64,000 nt of DNA from an uncultured Ulvibacter sp. (lineage in GTDB: Bacteria > Bacteroidota > Bacteroidia > Flavobacteriales > Flavobacteriaceae), in contig CALIAF010000031.1 in NCBI GenBank assembly GCA_938041335.1, positions 62,001-126,000 of the forward strand, written 5' to 3'. How positions within the stretch are numbered: position 1 is the stretch's first letter; each line of letters opens with the position of its first letter. Positions 49,045 to 57,504 of this stretch are shown one piece after another. The position numbers were made by a program, and so were the translations under genes. The notes under the pieces were generated by a model. That model had not been told where the DNA came from, did no database searches, and saw only the letters and a program-made list of their open reading frames with translations.

Positions 49045-49982
49045 TGCAGAATAAAATCACCCAACTTTTTAGTATAGAATACCCACTCATCCAAGCAGGA
49101 ATGATCTGGAACAGTGGCTGGCGATTAGCTAGTGCTGTGAGTAATGCAGGTGGATTAGGAATCATTGGTGCTGGATCTATGTATCCAGACGTTTTAAGAG
49201 AACATATTTTAAAATGTCAAGCTGCCACAGATAAACCCTTTGGGGTTAACGTACCTATGTTGTATCCTAACATAGAAGAGATTATCGAGATTATTATTGA
49301 GCTAGGCGTTAAGATTGTATTTACCTCTGCAGGAAATCCAAAAACACATACGGCAAGATTAAAGGAACACGGAATTACTGTGGTTCATGTAGTGAGTAGT
49401 GTCAAGTTTGCACTAAAAGCACAAGACGCAGGTGTAGATGCAGTGGTCGCAGAAGGCTTTGAGGCTGGAGGGCATAATGGGCGCGATGAGACTACAACTT
49501 TTACGCTGATACCTATGGTAAAAGAAGCATTAGACATTCCATTAATAGCGGCTGGTGGTATTGCCACAGGAAGAGGAATGCTTGCAGCAATGATATTAGG
49601 AGCAGATGCTGTACAAATAGGAAGTCGATTTGTTGCCAGTGAAGAGAGTAGCGCGCACATTGCATTTAAGAAAATGGTTGTTGCTGCAAAAGAAGGTGAT
49701 ACTTTACTGACATTAAAAGAATTAGCACCCGTAAGATTACTGAAAAACAAGTTTTTTGATGATGTAATGGAGCTGTATACTAAAAATCCAACTAAAGAGG
49801 ATTTAATAGAATTACTAGGGCGGGCAAGAGCTAAACGTGGTATGTTTGAGGGAGATCTTGAAGATGGCGAGTTAGAAATTGGACAAATTGCTGGATTGAT
49901 TCACGATATAAAACCTGCGGCTCAGATTGTAGAAGAGATTATCGCAGCGTTTGAGTCTTTGAATGGGAAGAAGGTAGATTAG
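49044..49982 (+). CDS. NAD(P)H-dependent flavin oxidoreductase / nitronate monooxygenase family
   Basis: A 312-residue TIM-barrel flavoprotein. YPLIQAGMIWNSGWRLASAVSNAGGLGIIG at the start and VVAEGFEAGGHNG, IPLIAAGGIATGRGM and GADAVQIGSRFVASEESS are family features (2-nitropropane dioxygenase-like / enoyl-ACP reductase FabK-like). It may detoxify nitronates or reduce enoyl substrates; reading alone does not decide. It shares a TAATG overlap with the protease gene, an odd functional pair. Confidence 0.87.
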   Translation: MQNKITQLFSIEYPLIQAGMIWNSGWRLASAVSNAGGLGIIGAGSMYPDVLREHILKCQAATDKPFGVNVPMLYPNIEEIIEIIIELGVKIVFTSAGNPKTHTARLKEHGITVVHVVSSVKFALKAQDAGVDAVVAEGFEAGGHNGRDETTTFTLIPMVKEALDIPLIAAGGIATGRGMLAAMILGADAVQIGSRFVASEESSAHIAFKKMVVAAKEGDTLLTLKELAPVRLLKNKFFDDVMELYTKNPTKEDLIELLGRARAKRGMFEGDLEDGELEIGQIAGLIHDIKPAAQIVEEIIAAFESLNGKKVD

Positions 49983-50016
49983 AAATTTATTTACTTCGGA
50001 AATAGTAACATTAAAC

Positions 50017-50024
50017 TACCTTTG
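50017..50024 (+). promoter_or_regulatory. -7 promoter box for the DUF1456 gene
   Basis: TACCTTTG matches TAnnTTTG, 15 bases before the start codon. Confidence 0.5.
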
Positions 50025-50039
50025 CCTTAAAACCAAACT

Positions 50040-50282
50040 ATGCCATTAAATAACAACGATATATTTAAAAAACTACGAGTTGCACATAAGCTGCGTGATG
50101 ATGATATCGTGAAGATATTAGAGTTAGTAGATTTTAGTGTGACTAAAAGCGAGCTCAATGCATTTTTCAGAAACGAGACACACCCTAAGTATATGGAAGT
50201 AGGGGATCAGATTCTTCGTAATTTCTTGAATGGATTGATCATTCATTTAAGAGGACCAATGCCTCCTAAGAAAAAGGACTAA
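50040..50282 (+). CDS. DUF1456 protein, single-repeat form
   Basis: An 80-residue protein with one DUF1456/YehS repeat: NNNDIFKKLRVAHKLRDDDIVKILELVDFSVTKSELNAFFRNETHPKYMEVGDQILRNFLNGLIIHLRG. Most family members have about 150 residues and two such repeats, so this one is half-length. The ends look complete, with its own promoter box and stop codon, so I call it a short form rather than a broken gene. The function is unknown. Confidence 0.82.
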   Translation: MPLNNNDIFKKLRVAHKLRDDDIVKILELVDFSVTKSELNAFFRNETHPKYMEVGDQILRNFLNGLIIHLRGPMPPKKKD

Positions 50283-50308
50283 GCATTGCTTAAAGTGTTC
50301 TTATCCCG

Positions 50309-50316
50309 TATCTTTG
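50309..50316 (+). promoter_or_regulatory. -7 promoter box for the cyclophilin-FKBP gene
   Basis: TATCTTTG matches TAnnTTTG; TTG lies 20 bases upstream (50286-50288), the usual -33 spacing. The start codon is 24 bases further on. Confidence 0.6.
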
Positions 50317-50339
50317 CAAAAAATTTAATAAACTGAATT

Positions 50340-51296
50340 ATGCAAGACGGAATATACGTTAAGATCACAACAGAAAAAGGAGAAATCCTTGGACAACTTC
50401 ATTACAAAAGAACACCGGGAACGGTAGCAAACTTCGTGGCACTAGCCGAAGGTAACCTAGAAAATAAAGCAAAACCTCAAGGAACCCCTTATTACGATGG
50501 TTTAACATTTCACCGTGTCATTCCAGATTTTATGGTGCAAGGTGGTGATCCAGACGGAACAGGTGCTGGTGGACCAGGTTATAAGTTTGATGATGAGTTT
50601 CACCCGGAATTAAAGCACGACAAGCCAGGAATCTTTTCAATGGCAAATGCAGGACCTGCAACAAACGGTTCTCAATTTTTTATTACCCACGTACCTACAG
50701 ATTGGCTAGATGGAAAACATACCGTTTTTGGCGAAGTAATCGAAGGGATGGACGTTGTTGATAGTGTTGCGCAAGGGCATACCATCCAGAAAATGGAAAT
50801 CATTCGTCAAGGGGAAGATGCAAAAGCATTTAATGCGGTAGAGACTTTTAGAACCTTTAATGGTGCGAAAGCAGAAAGAGAAGCGGCAGCTGTAAAAGCC
50901 CAAGCAGAAGCTGCAAAAGCACAAGATGAAGCCATGGCAGATCTTGTGGTGGGTTTTGATAAAACGGATAGCGGTTTATACCATAAGATTATTCAAAAAG
51001 GAGATGGGCCTAAGCCTGAATCTGGTAATACAGTGGCAGTGCACTACAAAGGAATGTTACCTGATGGTACCACTTTTGATTCTTCTTATAAAAGAGGAAA
51101 TCCAATTGAATTTCCAGTAGGAATGGGACACGTAATTGCAGGATGGGACGAAGGTATCTTAATGCTTAACAAAGGAGATAAAGCTCGTTTTGTAATCCCA
51201 AGTGAATTAGGCTACGGTGCTCAAGGCGCCGGAGGTGTTATACCACCAAACGCAACTTTGGTTTTTGATGTTGAATTAATGGACATTAAAAGTTAA
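50340..51296 (+). CDS. Dual peptidyl-prolyl isomerase: cyclophilin fused to FKBP
   Basis: A 318-residue cytosolic protein with two unrelated proline isomerases in one chain. The cyclophilin domain (about 1-160) has [19 protein letters not shown] (58-74), [15 protein letters not shown] and KHTVFGEV. An Ala/Glu/Lys-rich helical linker follows (about 176-202). The FKBP domain (about 225-318) has [34 protein letters not shown] and [22 protein letters not shown]. Such fusions (CFBP) are known from Flavobacteriia and a few others. It is a single gene with its own promoter and terminator. Confidence 0.95.
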   Translation: MQDGIYVKITTEKGEILGQLHYKRTPGTVANFVALAEGNLENKAKPQGTPYYDGLTFHRVIPDFMVQGGDPDGTGAGGPGYKFDDEFHPELKHDKPGIFSMANAGPATNGSQFFITHVPTDWLDGKHTVFGEVIEGMDVVDSVAQGHTIQKMEIIRQGEDAKAFNAVETFRTFNGAKAEREAAAVKAQAEAAKAQDEAMADLVVGFDKTDSGLYHKIIQKGDGPKPESGNTVAVHYKGMLPDGTTFDSSYKRGNPIEFPVGMGHVIAGWDEGILMLNKGDKARFVIPSELGYGAQGAGGVIPPNATLVFDVELMDIKS

Positions 51297-51318
51297 TAAC
51301 CCTTTTACAAATTTTATT

Positions 51319-51350
51319 TAAAACGCTCTTATTTGATAGGGGCGTTTTTT
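51319..51350 (+). terminator. Terminator after cyclophilin-FKBP gene
   Basis: An 8-bp stem (AAACGCTC / GGGCGTTT, one G-U pair) followed by TTT. Confidence 0.75.
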
Positions 51351-51389
51351 AGTTTTATCACGTTTTAAATCTTGAAAATTTCAGAAGTT

Positions 51390-51905
51390 ATGAGTAAACC
51401 GAAATATCCTATTGGACCTTTACAGATCCCGGAAGTAGTTACAGAAAGTCAAAGAGATAAAGCAGTGCAAACACTAAAGGAGTTTCCTGAAATGCTTATA
51501 GAGCTCCTGCATGCCTTGCCAGATGCAAAATTAGATAGACCCTATCGCGATGGTAGTTGGACGATACGACAGTTGGTACATCATATTTCAGATTCTCATA
51601 ACCACAGCTATAATCGCATTAGATGGGCGCTCACAGAGGATAGTCCGCTAATTAAGGCCTATGATCAAGATGCTTTTGCAACCATGGATGATTATAAAAC
51701 GATGTCTATAGATTGGAGTCTAAAACACATTGAGGTATTACATTATAAAATGGTCTACATTTATGAATCATTGTCAAACCAGGATTGGAAAAAACAATGG
51801 ATACATCCTGAAACTAAAAAAGTAATGACGGTGGAGCAGACGGCGTGCATGTATGCTTGGCATAGTATGCACCATTATACTCAAATTAAAAATGGGCTAC
51901 TCTAG
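51390..51905 (+). CDS. DinB-like bacillithiol transferase
   Basis: A 171-residue protein of the YfiT/BstA branch of the DinB fold. The N-terminal YPIGPLQIPEVVTESQRDKAVQTLKEFPEMLIELLHALPDAKLDRPYRDGSWTIRQLVHHISDSHNHSYNR pattern and the His residues in HISDSHNH and AWHSMHHYTQIKNGL are typical of the metal site. These enzymes attach bacillithiol to toxic electrophiles. It fits with bshC in this window. The ATG is preferred to a TTG six codons earlier. Confidence 0.9.
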   Translation: MSKPKYPIGPLQIPEVVTESQRDKAVQTLKEFPEMLIELLHALPDAKLDRPYRDGSWTIRQLVHHISDSHNHSYNRIRWALTEDSPLIKAYDQDAFATMDDYKTMSIDWSLKHIEVLHYKMVYIYESLSNQDWKKQWIHPETKKVMTVEQTACMYAWHSMHHYTQIKNGLL

Positions 51906-51906
51906 T

Positions 51907-52881
51907 TTATTTTATTACCAGTTTTTGGGTAGTTAAAAGCAAACCGTTTTCTTTTAGTTTTAAGAAGTATACGCCGCTAGGGTGACCAGAAAGGTCTAAA
52001 ACTAAACTGGTGTTTAGTGTAGTTGAGGTATTCTTTTCTATAAGCCCGCTATCTAGTGCATATAACTCATACGCGTTAAAAGTTCGCTTGTAGCTATTAA
52101 TTGTGGTAAAGTGCTGCGCTGGGTTAGGAGTCATTGAAAAAGAGGCCGTTTCAAAATCGTTAACACCAAGTGACGCATCGTACATATCTTGTAGCGCATC
52201 AATAGGTTCAAATATTTCATTGGTGATCCAAACATTAAGATCTAGAGACAAGTTGCCATAACTGCTATCTGTGTCACTAGGGTCTGCCACTCTAATAAAA
52301 GCAGAAGCAGAACTCACACCCTCATCTAAACAACGCACATCTGCCCCAGGACGCTTTGCGCCTTGCATAGCAGCCATTAGTTTATCTGCAAGTGTTCCCG
52401 TCTCAGCAAGAAAAGCAGCTTCCATGTCTGTAACAACAGCATCAGAAATTAAGATGTTTCCTTGTATGGCATAGTTAGGTCCTGTCACGTGAATAAATTC
52501 TTCAAAGCAATTGGCTCCAGTGAATGCCGCCGCTCTTGGGTCACCACCATTAAGGTCTACAGCGCCATATTGCCTTACAGAAGGATTGTTTTGTATATCA
52601 TTTGCAACCAGCCAATCCATTATTTCTTGTGGAGCATCACCAGCTTCCATTCTTGTACGAGCATTTACTTGATTTGTGGGGCTCCAGAAAGACTGGGTAT
52701 GAATTGCACCAACACCTAGCACGATATCACTAATAGCCAGTGCACCGTCTTCTGCGCCTATGCATGTTGCACCTGCACTACCTATCTCTCCAGTTTCTGT
52801 ATCTACCGCAACAATAGAAAATGTGTGCTGGCCATAAGTTGAGAGGCTAATTAAAAATAAAAGGGAGAATAGCGTTTTCAT
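51907..52881 (-). CDS. DUF1028 protein with T9SS sorting domain
   Basis: A 324-residue exported protein with a signal peptide (MKTLFSLLFLISLSTYGQ). The DUF1028 core has FSIVAVDTETGEIGSAGATCIGA, NYAIQGNILISDAV and a Ntn-hydrolase-like beta/alpha layout. The last 75 residues are a T9SS type A sorting domain (SFSMTPNPAQHFTTINSY ... SGHPSGVYFLKLKENGLLLTTQKLVIK). It is placed tail to tail with the bacillithiol transferase, one base apart. The role is not known. Confidence 0.9.
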   Translation of the reverse strand: MKTLFSLLFLISLSTYGQHTFSIVAVDTETGEIGSAGATCIGAEDGALAISDIVLGVGAIHTQSFWSPTNQVNARTRMEAGDAPQEIMDWLVANDIQNNPSVRQYGAVDLNGGDPRAAAFTGANCFEEFIHVTGPNYAIQGNILISDAVVTDMEAAFLAETGTLADKLMAAMQGAKRPGADVRCLDEGVSSASAFIRVADPSDTDSSYGNLSLDLNVWITNEIFEPIDALQDMYDASLGVNDFETASFSMTPNPAQHFTTINSYKRTFNAYELYALDSGLIEKNTSTTLNTSLVLDLSGHPSGVYFLKLKENGLLLTTQKLVIK

Positions 52882-52952
52882 AGTTTTGATATTTGTTTTT
52901 CAAAACTAAATATTTATTTATAAGTAATCATTTATTGAGTCTCACATTAAAC

Positions 52953-53507
52953 TCATTTCCACTTAATATTACAACCTATACTTGGTTTTTGATCCTTAAG
53001 TTGTGCCGTATTATTTAAAATTCTGTCCATCGCTTCCCTAAGGTCACGACCATTTACCGGAATGCTATTGCCAGGCCTAGAATTATCTAACTGCCCACGA
53101 TATACCAATTTTAAAGCTTCATCAAAAAGATAAAAGTCAGGTGTACAAGCCGCATCATATGCTTTTGCCACTTCTTGAGTTGCATCAAACAAATAAGGGA
53201 AAGGATAGTTTTCTTCACGTGCTGCTTTCTGCATGTTTTCTGGACTATCTTCTGGGTATTTTTCTACATCATTACTATTAATAGCTACAAAGCCAAAACC
53301 TGTCACGCGATAATCATTACAAAGTCTCACGAGTTCTTCATTTACATGCTTTACAAAAGGACAATGATTACAGATAAATAGTACAACGGTACCTTTCTTA
53401 CCTCTTATATTCTGTAAAGAAACAGGTTTATTAGTAACGGCATCTACTAGAGTAAAATCTGGTGCGACAGTTCCAAGAGGTAACATAGTAGAAGGAGTAA
53501 GTGACAT
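52953..53507 (-). CDS. Thioredoxin-like (redoxin) protein
   Basis: A 184-residue protein with a thioredoxin fold of the AhpC/TSA-redoxin type. The CxxC motif is C46-N-H-C49 in LFICNHCPFVKH, and the domain starts APDFTLVDAVTNKPVSL. It also has PFPYLFDATQEVAKAYDAACTPDFYLFD, including a second Cys. It has no signal peptide, so it acts in the cytoplasm, probably reducing disulfides or peroxides. It is divergent from csaA with a 72-base gap. Confidence 0.88.
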   Translation of the reverse strand: MSLTPSTMLPLGTVAPDFTLVDAVTNKPVSLQNIRGKKGTVVLFICNHCPFVKHVNEELVRLCNDYRVTGFGFVAINSNDVEKYPEDSPENMQKAAREENYPFPYLFDATQEVAKAYDAACTPDFYLFDEALKLVYRGQLDNSRPGNSIPVNGRDLREAMDRILNNTAQLKDQKPSIGCNIKWK

Positions 53508-53579
53508 AAGGCGGTTTTTTTAAGGAGCAATGCTAACAGATATGTCGCAAAATGGCTATTTTAGTTACAAATTTACAAA

Positions 53580-53912
53580 ATGGAGATTACTTGGAGCGAT
53601 TTTACAAAAATAGATATGCGCGTAGGCACAATTATAGAAGTTAAAGATTTTCCGGAAGCACGTAATCCTGCCTATCAGCTTCATATAGACTTCGGAAATG
53701 TACTTGGCATAAAAAAGACCTCTGCTCAAATTACTACCTTATATAGTAAAGAAGATTTAATAGGACGTCAAATTGTCGCCGTTGTAAACTTTCCGAAGAA
53801 ACAGATTGCTACTTTTATGAGTGAGTGCCTTGTACTTGGTGCTGTTGATGGAAAAGATGTCACTTTATTGCATCCAGGATTGAAAGTAGAGAATGGATTG
53901 AAGGTTTCTTGA
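53580..53912 (+). CDS. csaA: CsaA-like tRNA-binding protein
   Basis: A 110-residue OB-fold protein of the CsaA family, which binds tRNA and has chaperone-like activity in Bacillus. The motif WSDFTKIDMRVGTIIEVKDFPEARNPAYQLHIDFG and the later IVAVVNFPKKQIATFMSECLVLGAVD are diagnostic. It is the free-standing C-terminal-type domain of MetG. Two TTTCCGAAG nonamers lie inside, one on each strand, 101 bp apart. The gene is divergent from the redoxin gene. Confidence 0.93.
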   Translation: MEITWSDFTKIDMRVGTIIEVKDFPEARNPAYQLHIDFGNVLGIKKTSAQITTLYSKEDLIGRQIVAVVNFPKKQIATFMSECLVLGAVDGKDVTLLHPGLKVENGLKVS

Positions 53913-53928
53913 GTATCCATGTTTTGTT

Positions 53929-54006
53929 GCCCTTCGACAGGCTCAGGGTGACCTTAAATTAATAAGTATATGATACACCTTTGTCACCCTGAGCTTGTCG
54001 AAGGGC
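53929..54006. repeat. REP-like inverted repeat (copy B)
   Basis: Two 24-base arms differ at one base (left arm core CTTCGACAGGCTCAGGGTGA; right arm core GTCACCCTGAGCTTGTCGAA) with a 30-base spacer. It lies in the gap between csaA and the M28 peptidase gene. It is the best preserved of three copies in the window. Confidence 0.85.
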
Positions 54007-54116
54007 ATTCTTAAATAAATAATTTAAATCCAGATGTTCCCTTAAAAAAGACTCAGAGTCACTTTTAGATTAAAAAAATGTGATTGATTTTTTTATCAAA
54101 CCATACTTAAATACAT

Positions 54117-54153
54117 AAAAAAAGTGCCCATTCAAAGAGAAGGACACTTTTTA
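54117..54153. terminator. Bidirectional terminator between csaA and M28 peptidase genes
   Basis: AAAAAGTGCC and GGACACTTTTT form a stem with one bulged base; A residues lie on one side and T residues on the other. Confidence 0.65.
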
Positions 54154-54176
54154 GTTTTTAATATTTCCGAAGAGGA

Positions 54177-55205
54177 CTACAACTTATCTGCAGTAATTCT
54201 ACCTTCCCGATTTGCTATCTCCCAAGCGGTATGAAAAATTAATCGTGTTCTTTTTTCCATTAGTTCGTATTCTATTTTGTCTGGAGTGTCAGAAATTTTG
54301 TGATAATCTGCGTGTACACCATTAAAATAAAAGATAACAGGAATGTTGTTTTTAGCAAAGTTATAATGGTCGCTTCTATAGTAAAAACGATTTGGGTCAT
54401 TCTCGTCATTATAGGTATAATCTATCTCGAGGTCACTACTATATTTTGCAGCCACTTCTTCAGATACATCGTGCAGTTCTTGACTTAGTTTATCGCTACC
54501 TATTAGGTAAATGTAATTAGGTGTTTCTGCCTTGTCAGGATCAATACGTCCTATCATATCTGTGTTTAAGTTCACTACTGTATTTGCTAAAGGGAAGATT
54601 GGATTTTCTGCATAGTAAGCAGAACCGTATAAGCCTAACTCTTCTCCAGTAACGTGTAAAAACAGGATAGAACGTTTAGGTCCTTTTCCATCTACTACTG
54701 CTTGCCTAAATGCTTCTGCCATTTCAAGTAAAGCAACAGTACCACTACCGTCATCATCAGCACCGTTAAAAACGTTTCCATCGTCATCCATCCCAACATG
54801 ATCAAGATGTGCAGAGAGGACAATCACTTCATCTGGAAATTCACTTCCTTTAATAAAGGCGACTACATTTTCAGAATCTTTAGCATCTTTTACTCTTTTA
54901 AAATAAGAAGCTGGTACAGGTTGATAGTAATTTAATTCTTCTATTGGTGAAGGGATTTCTAAGTCTTGATAATAATTACGTAGATATTCTGTCGCCAGTT
55001 TTTGACCTTTACTTCCAGTCATTCTGCCTTCCATGGCATCACCAGCATAGACATATAAATGTTCTTTTAAGTCTTTTGCTCTAATAGTGTTGGCATATTT
55101 TACAGAAACATCTCCAGAGGCTGTATCAACATCGTTTGTTTTTGTTTTTGTCGCATTGCATGCGTTCATTAATACTGCAATGGTAAGGAAAGCTAGATAT
55201 TTCAT
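54177..55205 (-). CDS. Lipoprotein M28-family aminopeptidase
   Basis: A 342-residue zinc peptidase with a lipobox (MNAC, Cys16). Metal ligands are in IVLSAHLDHVGMDDDGNVFNGADDDGSGTVALLEMAEAF (His and Asp), FLHVTGEELGLYGS (Glu pair), NTDMIGR and the distal SDHYNFAKNNIPVIFY. It is probably outer-membrane bound and acts on peptides outside the cytoplasm. It is a single gene, convergent to csaA. Confidence 0.92.
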   Translation of the reverse strand: MKYLAFLTIAVLMNACNATKTKTNDVDTASGDVSVKYANTIRAKDLKEHLYVYAGDAMEGRMTGSKGQKLATEYLRNYYQDLEIPSPIEELNYYQPVPASYFKRVKDAKDSENVVAFIKGSEFPDEVIVLSAHLDHVGMDDDGNVFNGADDDGSGTVALLEMAEAFRQAVVDGKGPKRSILFLHVTGEELGLYGSAYYAENPIFPLANTVVNLNTDMIGRIDPDKAETPNYIYLIGSDKLSQELHDVSEEVAAKYSSDLEIDYTYNDENDPNRFYYRSDHYNFAKNNIPVIFYFNGVHADYHKISDTPDKIEYELMEKRTRLIFHTAWEIANREGRITADKL

Positions 55206-55399
55206 CTTTAAGTAATATTTAATAAATTGGAAGATTGTATACCCTAATATGAATCTCCGGTGAATTTAATAATAGTTTTAAGGGCATTTCATTTTGTCAA
55301 ATTTTCAGTAGGTAAATATACAAAGACTAAAAAACCATTTTCTAATTATTTTGTTAATTAATTATTAGAAACCTTTAGCTGCTCCATATAGGCATTTAC

Positions 55400-55407
55400 T
55401 ATCTTTG
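55400..55407 (+). promoter_or_regulatory. -7 promoter box for the MBL-rhodanese gene
   Basis: TATCTTTG matches TAnnTTTG, 18 bases before the chosen ATG. Confidence 0.55.
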
Positions 55408-55425
55408 CCAAAAAATAAATTAACT

Positions 55426-56808
55426 ATGCATATAGAGCAAATTTATACGGGTTGTTTATCACAAGGTGCTTATTACATAGAGAGTGATGGAGAAGCAGCG
55501 ATTATTGATCCATTGCGAGAGTCAAAACCATATCATTCAAGATTAGAGCGCGATGGTGCTTCGTTAAAATATATTTTTGAAACTCATTTTCACGCAGATT
55601 TTGTGAGTGGTCATGTGTCTTTATCTAAAGAAACTGGAGCTCCTATTATTTTTGGTCCAACTGCAGACCCAAGTTTTAACGCAACGATCGCAACAGATGG
55701 TCAAATTTTTAGAGTAGGTAAAATTACCATCACTGCGTTACATACTCCTGGGCACACTATGGAGAGTACCACCTATTTGTTAAAGGATGAAAACGGAAAA
55801 GACCATTGCATTTTTAGCGGAGATACTTTGTTCTTAGGAGATGTGGGGCGTCCAGATTTGGCGCAGAAAGGTGCAGAAATTACACAAGAAGATTTAGCTG
55901 CCATATTATTTGACAGTTTACGTACTAAAATAATGACACTGGACGATGATGTAATTGTGTACCCAGCACATGGAGCGGGTTCTGCCTGTGGTAAGCATAT
56001 GATGAAAGAAACCGTAGATACATTAGGCAATCAAAGAAAAGTAAATTATGCCTTACGTTCAGATATGACAAAAGAGGAGTTTGTAGCTGAGGTTACAGAT
56101 GGACTTTTACCACCTCCGCAATATTTTCCACTTAACGTGAAGATGAATAAAGAAGGGTATGATTCTCTAGATAACATTATAAAAAAAGGAACAGAAAAGC
56201 TAAGTCCAGAAGCTTTTGAAAAGGTTGCCACAGACACGGGAGCAGTAATACTAGACGTACGTCAACAAAAAGATTTTATGGAGGCACATATTCCAAATGC
56301 TATTTTTATTGGTATTGATGGAGGTTTTGCTCCTTGGGTGGGTTCTATGATTGCAGATACAGAGCAAGCTATTTTATTAATAGTTCCAGAAGGTAGAGAA
56401 GAAGAAACGATCACCAGACTTTCGCGAGTAGGTTTTGATAATACGCTAGGGTATCTAGAAGGCGGGATGCAATCCTGGAAAGCAGCCGGAAAAGAAGTAG
56501 CTAGTATTCAATCCGTTTCTGCCTTAACATTAAAGGAGAAAATGGCAGAAGGGGCACCCGTATTTGATGTTCGTAAAGATGCCGAATTTGAAAATTCCCA
56601 TATCCCAACCGCAACGCATACATCGCTAGAAATTATTAATATGCATCTAGATGCTTTTCCAGAAGATGAACCTTTTTATGTACACTGCGCAGGCGGGTAT
56701 CGTTCTGTGATTGCGGCTTCTATTTTAAAGGCACGCGGTATTCATAATGTTATCGATGTGGCAGGTGGTTTTAAAGCAATTAAAGAAGCCAATATAACTG
56801 TAGTTTAA
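55426..56808 (+). CDS. Metallo-beta-lactamase-rhodanese fusion (persulfide dioxygenase-like)
   Basis: A 460-residue protein. The N-terminal MBL domain (about 1-240) has the metal motif THFHADFVSGH (53-63), HTPGHTMEST and SGDTLFLGDVGRPDLAQ, as in ETHE1-type persulfide dioxygenases. Two rhodanese domains follow. The first (about 265-360) lacks the active-site Cys (LLIVPEGREEET). The second has it, in YVHCAGGYRSV. It probably oxidises glutathione or bacillithiol persulfide to sulfite in sulfide detoxification. The ATG beginning MHIEQIYTG is the family start; a TTG seven codons earlier is less likely. Confidence 0.93.
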   Translation: MHIEQIYTGCLSQGAYYIESDGEAAIIDPLRESKPYHSRLERDGASLKYIFETHFHADFVSGHVSLSKETGAPIIFGPTADPSFNATIATDGQIFRVGKITITALHTPGHTMESTTYLLKDENGKDHCIFSGDTLFLGDVGRPDLAQKGAEITQEDLAAILFDSLRTKIMTLDDDVIVYPAHGAGSACGKHMMKETVDTLGNQRKVNYALRSDMTKEEFVAEVTDGLLPPPQYFPLNVKMNKEGYDSLDNIIKKGTEKLSPEAFEKVATDTGAVILDVRQQKDFMEAHIPNAIFIGIDGGFAPWVGSMIADTEQAILLIVPEGREEETITRLSRVGFDNTLGYLEGGMQSWKAAGKEVASIQSVSALTLKEKMAEGAPVFDVRKDAEFENSHIPTATHTSLEIINMHLDAFPEDEPFYVHCAGGYRSVIAASILKARGIHNVIDVAGGFKAIKEANITVV

Positions 56809-56893
56809 CTTTTTAGATACTAATATTTCAATTAAAGAGTTTTAAATGTATAGTATTTCTGAAACGTTAAATAACCAAAAAAGATTTCGTTTA

Positions 56894-57478
56894 ATGAAAA
56901 CCCGATATCCTATGAGACTTTTATTTTTTATTAGCTTTTTGACAATTACAACAATAACTTTTGCCCAAAATGGAAACGCATTTGGTTTAAAAGGAGGTCT
57001 TAATTACAACAGTAATGGAGATTTTACCAATGAGTTTGCTGCAGAAAGTGCAACAAAAAACATCGGTTTTCATTTGGGTCTATTCGCAAAGTTAGATGCA
57101 GGACCAATTTACTTAAGACCAGAATTTGTATTCACAAGAACATCAAGTGAATACACCGCAGAAAATCTTATTATCTCAAAATTAGATGTTCCCATTCTTG
57201 TTGGGCTTGATATTATTGGGCCATTGAGTGTTTTTGCAGGGCCAGATTTACAATACATTCTCTCTAATGATTTTGGAGATTTGAGTATTGATAACCCTGA
57301 AAACCAATTTACCATTGGGGCACAGTTTGGTCTAGGACTTAACTTTGAACAGTTTGGTATCGATATCCGTTACGAGCGAGGGCTTTCTGAGAATGAAGCC
57401 GAACTTACTGGGGTAATTGACAGTAGAGTTGACACCAGACCAGACCAGATTATTTTAAGTCTTTCTGTGAAGTTGTAA
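56894..57478 (+). CDS. Outer-membrane beta-barrel (porin-like) protein
   Basis: A 194-residue protein with a signal peptide (MKTRYPMRLLFFISFLTITT, ending at FAQ) and alternating hydrophobic strands of a small beta-barrel: GNAFGLKGGLNYNSNGDF, NIGFHLGLFAKLDAGPIYLRPEF, VPILVGLDIIGPLSVFAGPDLQYIL, FGLGLNFEQFGIDIRYERGL and a closing ILSLSVKL. It matches the PorT/OmpW-like group (outer membrane protein beta-barrel domain). The start at this ATG is chosen because it gives a normal signal peptide. It lies 85 bases after the MBL gene. Confidence 0.85.
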   Translation: MKTRYPMRLLFFISFLTITTITFAQNGNAFGLKGGLNYNSNGDFTNEFAAESATKNIGFHLGLFAKLDAGPIYLRPEFVFTRTSSEYTAENLIISKLDVPILVGLDIIGPLSVFAGPDLQYILSNDFGDLSIDNPENQFTIGAQFGLGLNFEQFGIDIRYERGLSENEAELTGVIDSRVDTRPDQIILSLSVKL

Positions 57479-57504
57479 TTTGGCTTTACTGCTTTTTAAG
57501 AATT

